A stretch of 36,520 bases of DNA from Alphaproteobacteria bacterium. GTDB lineage: Bacteria; Pseudomonadota; Alphaproteobacteria; Rhodobacterales; Rhodobacteraceae. Of this stretch, positions 33,520 to 36,520 are shown one piece after another. Below the pieces are notes generated by a model. It was given only the letters and a program-made list of their open reading frames with translations, searched no databases and had not been told where the DNA came from. The stretch is from positions 1-36,520 of the forward strand of contig JAUHYC010000036.1 in the NCBI GenBank assembly GCA_030426685.1, in the 5' to 3' direction. The position numbers and the translations under genes were made by a program. How positions within the stretch are numbered: the first letter of the stretch is position 1; each line of letters starts with the position of its first letter.

Positions 33520-34401
33520 TCAGATCGCGGAGTCAGCCCTGATTTCTGCGCGTACCCAGTTGGCGAAGGCTACGGCGCCCGGGGTCTCTTCGGCTTGTGG
33601 TGAGAGCAGCAGATAATAGGCCTCGGGCATCTCGGCGCGGTGATTGAAGGGTGCAATCAGGCGGCCCTGATCGATCAGGTTCCGTGCGATCGTGTCATGC
33701 ACCAGGCAAAGCCCGCCACCAGCCATGGCAACCGACATGCTGACCAGATAGGTGGTCGAATAGGTTATTTGCGGATTTGTCCAGTTTAGACCCTGATCTT
33801 CCACCCAGCTTTCCCAATTCGACAGAAGATTTGAACAGTCAAAAAGTGGTTGTCGTTGCAGATCCTCCAATTCTACCGGGTAGTCGGGTGCGCAAACCGG
33901 ATAATAGTGATCGGCCCGCAGCAACTCGGTCCGCACCGTGTCTGCCGGGCGCAGGGAAAAGCGAATTTCGACAGCGGCGCCTTCAGCCATTTCGCGCGGT
34001 TCCCACAATTCTGTGAAGATGTTCAGTTGCACATCCGGATGGGTCGCGCGAAACCGGGGCAGACGTGGGGCCAGCCAGTTGACGGCGAATGTGATATTGC
34101 TTTGTACCTGAACCGCATTTTGCTGCGCTCCGGTGACCGCCTGCGTACCGCGCACCAGTGTTCGGAATGCCTCACGCACCACCGGCAAATAGGTGATGCC
34201 CGCCTCGGTCAGTTCCAGCGCGCGCGGGCGACGCACAAAGAGGGGCTGGCCCAGGTATCTTTCCAGCGATTTGACCTGCTGGCTGACCGCGCTTTGGGTC
34301 ATGTTCAGGTCCCGGGCTGCGCCGGTAAAGGACAGGTGCCGGGACGCCGCTTCAAACGTGCGCAGCCAACCCAGCGGGGGAAGCCGTTTCTGCATGTTCA
34401 T
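33520..34401 (-). CDS. LysR-family transcriptional regulator, GcvA-like
   Basis: A 293-residue regulator. The frame extends 46 codons further upstream, but the family N terminus begins at MNMQKRLPPLGWLRTFEAASRHLSF, so ATG 34401 (or ATG 34395 two codons on) is the start. The winged helix-turn-helix is in residues 10-70 (SFTGAARDLNMTQSAVSQQVKSLERYLG), followed by the ligand-binding domain. The sequence resembles the GcvA subgroup. It is divergent from a class II aldolase gene across a palindrome, the standard arrangement in which LysR proteins control both themselves and the neighbour in response to a pathway metabolite. Confidence 0.93.
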   Translation of the reverse strand: MNMQKRLPPLGWLRTFEAASRHLSFTGAARDLNMTQSAVSQQVKSLERYLGQPLFVRRPRALELTEAGITYLPVVREAFRTLVRGTQAVTGAQQNAVQVQSNITFAVNWLAPRLPRFRATHPDVQLNIFTELWEPREMAEGAAVEIRFSLRPADTVRTELLRADHYYPVCAPDYPVELEDLQRQPLFDCSNLLSNWESWVEDQGLNWTNPQITYSTTYLVSMSVAMAGGGLCLVHDTIARNLIDQGRLIAPFNHRAEMPEAYYLLLSPQAEETPGAVAFANWVRAEIRADSAI

Positions 34402-34410
34402 AAAACTGCC

Positions 34411-34425
34411 ATTAGTTTGACTAAT
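34411..34425. promoter_or_regulatory. LysR-type operator palindrome
   Basis: ATTAGT-TTG-ACTAAT is a perfect inverted repeat with T-N11-A symmetry, the usual LysR recognition pattern. It lies 10 nt upstream of the LysR start, so binding would also repress the regulator. A second half-site, GGTCAAA near 34449, has the same TTTGAC core in inverted orientation and could be the activation site for the aldolase promoter. Confidence 0.65.
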
Positions 34426-34510
34426 GCAAAAGGAGTATTTTTTTCGTTGGTCAAACTTTGGCGCTGCAGGCACGATTTTCCGGAACCCATCCCCTATGGA
34501 GGAGCCCGGC

Positions 34511-35266
34511 ATGAGCGTGACCAACCTGCGACCAAACATCGATCACTGGTCTGAACGCGTGGACATGGCGGCCGCCTTTCGCTGGACCGAGAGGCTGAAC
34601 ATGCATGAAGGCGTGGCCAATCATTTCAGTCTGGCGGTAAATGAAGAAGGCACGCAATTCCTGATGAACGCCAATCAGATGCATTTTTCGCGCGTCCGGG
34701 CGTCGAATCTGCTGTTGCTGGATGCCAATGACCCGGATGTCATGAGTCAGCCCGGCGCGCCAGATCCAACCGCCTGGGGTCTACACGGGTCAATCCACCG
34801 CCACTGTCCCCATGCGCGCTGTGTCATGCATGTTCATTCGGTATTCGCGACGGTTCTGGCCTCACTGGCTGACAGCACCTTGCCGCCGATCGACCAGAAT
34901 ACCGCAACCTTCTTCAATCGGTATGTGATCGATGATGCATTCGGAGGTCTGGCGTTTGAAAGCGAAGGTGAACGCTGTGCTGCGATGCTGAGCGATCCGC
35001 AGAAAAGGGTCATGATCATGGGCAACCACGGTGTGCTGGTGATTGGTGACACCGCCGCAGATGCCTTTAACAGACTCTATTATTTCGAACGCGCCGCAGA
35101 AACCTACATTCGCGCCCTTCAAACTGGTCAGCCCCTGCGCGTCCTGTCTGATGAGATTGCCGAGAAAACCGCACAAGAACTGGATGACTATCCCGGACAG
35201 GCCGAGGCGCATCTGCGCGAGATCAAATCCGTTCTGGATGCCGAAGGCTCGGATTACGCGACCTGA
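34511..35266 (+). CDS. Class II aldolase/adducin-family protein
   Basis: A 251-residue protein from ATG 34511, chosen over an open frame 29 codons longer because GGAGGAG lies 6 nt upstream. The zinc ligands are H107 and H109 (CVMHVHSV) and H173 (MGNHGVLV). Earlier NHFSLAVNEEG contains the family's substrate-binding start. Members cleave or form phosphorylated keto-sugars (fuculose- or rhamnulose-1-phosphate), or act as epimerases or decarboxylases, and many have unknown substrates. It is controlled by the divergent LysR gene and followed within 23 nt by a hydroxylase gene, so it is probably not a plain sugar aldolase. Confidence 0.88.
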   Translation: MSVTNLRPNIDHWSERVDMAAAFRWTERLNMHEGVANHFSLAVNEEGTQFLMNANQMHFSRVRASNLLLLDANDPDVMSQPGAPDPTAWGLHGSIHRHCPHARCVMHVHSVFATVLASLADSTLPPIDQNTATFFNRYVIDDAFGGLAFESEGERCAAMLSDPQKRVMIMGNHGVLVIGDTAADAFNRLYYFERAAETYIRALQTGQPLRVLSDEIAEKTAQELDDYPGQAEAHLREIKSVLDAEGSDYAT

Positions 35267-35289
35267 TCGTACCGGAAGGAGTATCAGAT

Positions 35290-36276
35290 TTGGCCGATGT
35301 TCATGATCCGGAAGCCGCCCCCTGGCACTATCGCCCCAAAGGGCCGGTCAGACTGAACCCGCTGTTCAGCTGGCCGCCGCGTCCCTTGGCGGTGCTGCGC
35401 TGGTATCGTGGAGCCTGGCTGGGACTGACCTCGCTGACACTGTGCATGACGCTGACGGTTGTTGCATATGTCGCGTTTTTTCCTGCGTTAGAGACAATGC
35501 AAAGCTTTTCTCCCGGCTGGATGTTCCGCATTTGGCTGCTGAACATTGTGCCACAGATATTGGTGGCTGGCGGGCTGCATTGGTGGCTTTACATGCGCAA
35601 GGGGCAGGGCATGTACAAGAAGTTCGACCGCCGCGACCTAACCCGCAACAATGGCACCTTCACCTTCCGCAATCAGGTGCTCGACAATATCTGGTGGACG
35701 CTTGGCAGCGCCATGACCGTGGCGACCATCTATCAGTGGGTGATTTTCTGGATGATGGCCAATGGCTATGTGCCGACGATCACTTGGGCCAGCGCACCGG
35801 TCTGGTTCGTGATCTGGATGATGTTTATCCCGATGTGGTCAGGGCTGCATTTCTATTGGGTCCACCGGTTGGAGCATCATCCCAAACTCTACAAGCATGT
35901 CCACGCCGTTCATCACCGCAACGTCAATACGGGGCCGTGGTCGGGTATCTCGAATCACTGGTTGGAAAACACGCTCTATTTCTCCACCTATTTCGTCCAT
36001 CTGATCGTACCATCACACCCTCTGCATGTTCTGTTCCACGTCTATTTTCAGCAAATCAGCCCGGTATTGTCGCATTCGGGGTTCGAAAAGCTCAGGGCGG
36101 GGGGCACGGACGCGGCCCGTGCGGGTGACTTTTTCCACCAGTTGCATCACCGATATTTCGAGTGCAACTACGGAACATCCGAGATTCCGTTCGATAAGTG
36201 GTTCGGAACCTTTCACGACGGATCGGCCGAGGCGACGACGCGTACACGTGCCTACAAGAAGCAGATGTACACCTGA
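35290..36276 (+). CDS. Sterol desaturase/fatty acid hydroxylase-family membrane protein
   Basis: A 328-residue membrane di-iron oxygenase. It begins at TTG because AAGGAG lies 8 nt before it and the next in-frame ATG falls inside the first membrane segment region. Several hydrophobic stretches (about 41-65, 79-102, 135-185) surround the cytoplasmic His clusters: H192-x3-H196 (HRLEH), H205-x2-H208-H209 (HAVHH) and H283-x2-H286-H287 (HQLHH). All three boxes are intact, so it should be active. Substrates in the family range from sterols and fatty acids to ornithine lipids. It probably forms an operon with the aldolase. Confidence 0.9.
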   Translation: MADVHDPEAAPWHYRPKGPVRLNPLFSWPPRPLAVLRWYRGAWLGLTSLTLCMTLTVVAYVAFFPALETMQSFSPGWMFRIWLLNIVPQILVAGGLHWWLYMRKGQGMYKKFDRRDLTRNNGTFTFRNQVLDNIWWTLGSAMTVATIYQWVIFWMMANGYVPTITWASAPVWFVIWMMFIPMWSGLHFYWVHRLEHHPKLYKHVHAVHHRNVNTGPWSGISNHWLENTLYFSTYFVHLIVPSHPLHVLFHVYFQQISPVLSHSGFEKLRAGGTDAARAGDFFHQLHHRYFECNYGTSEIPFDKWFGTFHDGSAEATTRTRAYKKQMYT

Positions 36277-36310
36277 GCAGATGTGGAGTATTGCCTGAGC
36301 TAGCGCCTGA

Positions 36311-36520
36311 TCAGTCTTTCTCGAACAGCGCGATCACGGCAATGTCGTCGCTGTTCGGACCTGCCGCCAATTCGCCGTAGATCCGTACTTCGGGTAGTGA
36401 GAGATTGCTGATCTGACCTTGTTCCAGTTGCCCGAAGGCATCCGCAAACCCCTTTGCCTCAAAGTGTTTGGCATTAATGGACAGCGCTAACTGCGCGCCG
36501 GGGCGGGCGACACGCAGTAA
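36311..36520 (-). CDS. C-terminal part of a probable SAM-dependent methyltransferase (partial)
   Basis: A frame enters from the right edge and stops at 36313-36311. The 69 visible residues (LRVARPGAQLALSINAKHFEAKGF..., then LPEVRIYGELAAGP and ending IAVIALFEKD) match the last strands of class I methyltransferases, where a product-release segment LRPGG-x-L is followed by a closing beta hairpin. Substrate and length are unknown because most of the gene lies outside. It is convergent with the hydroxylase gene. Confidence 0.6.
   Translation of the reverse strand, partial: LLRVARPGAQLALSINAKHFEAKGFADAFGQLEQGQISNLSLPEVRIYGELAAGPNSDDIAVIALFEKD

Noticed and set aside
32719..33603. 294-codon plus-strand frame over ade
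   Set aside because: It covers a certain gene on the other strand and has shadow composition; it also runs into the LysR gene end.
1..36520. CRISPR array, prophage or insertion sequence
   Set aside because: No regular direct repeats with spacers, no transposase or integrase motifs, and no phage structural genes were seen.

Overview
The window looks like chromosomal DNA of a marine alphaproteobacterium of the Roseobacter group (Rhodobacterales). This rests on the GC-rich codon use, the Hint-domain protein of roseobacter type, the glutamate synthase, epoxyqueuosine reductase and NDUFA9-like proteins, the short HU protein, and an intergenic palindromic block before queG that resembles repeats I recall from this group. 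All family names come from reading motifs, not from a database search. There is no phage, plasmid, rRNA, CRISPR or intact insertion sequence.

Layout. 1-5195: tail of a membrane protein overlapping a UspA-type stress protein, a periplasmic gamma-glutamyltransferase, a TetA-like MFS exporter, and (minus) a succinate-semialdehyde dehydrogenase. 5577-12518: a glycosyltransferase island. It holds one single-module GT2-like enzyme, a convergent 1063-residue enzyme with three catalytic modules (a sugar-binding DXD domain plus two copies of the GT2-like module), a poorly coding stretch with two unrecognised small ORFs, and a membrane GT-C (AftB-like) gene broken by two single-T insertions in T-runs. 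A tRNA-Leu(CAG) follows. 12829-14616: an NDUFA9-like Rossmann protein and undecaprenyl-diphosphate phosphatase. 14846-21273: gltD, a small GFA-fold zinc protein, then gltB, in one probable operon ending at a strong hairpin.

21458-27060: Hint-domain protein, MtgA glycosyltransferase, a glutathione S-transferase, QueG and a HyuA-type ATPase without its HyuB partner. 27085-28708: msrB-msrA (minus) divergent from an exported glutathione peroxidase, forming an oxidative-damage cluster. 28684-29970: an EamA exporter and an HU protein. 30101-33363: ade-amn, a two-gene purine salvage operon (AMP to adenine to hypoxanthine). 33520-36276: a LysR regulator divergent from a class II aldolase and a sterol-desaturase-type hydroxylase, with a perfect palindrome between them. 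The window closes inside a methyltransferase gene on the minus strand.

The strongest leads are the three-module glycosyltransferase and the doubly frameshifted GT-C gene beside it, the GFA gene placed between gltD and gltB, and the LysR/aldolase/hydroxylase module with its operator.
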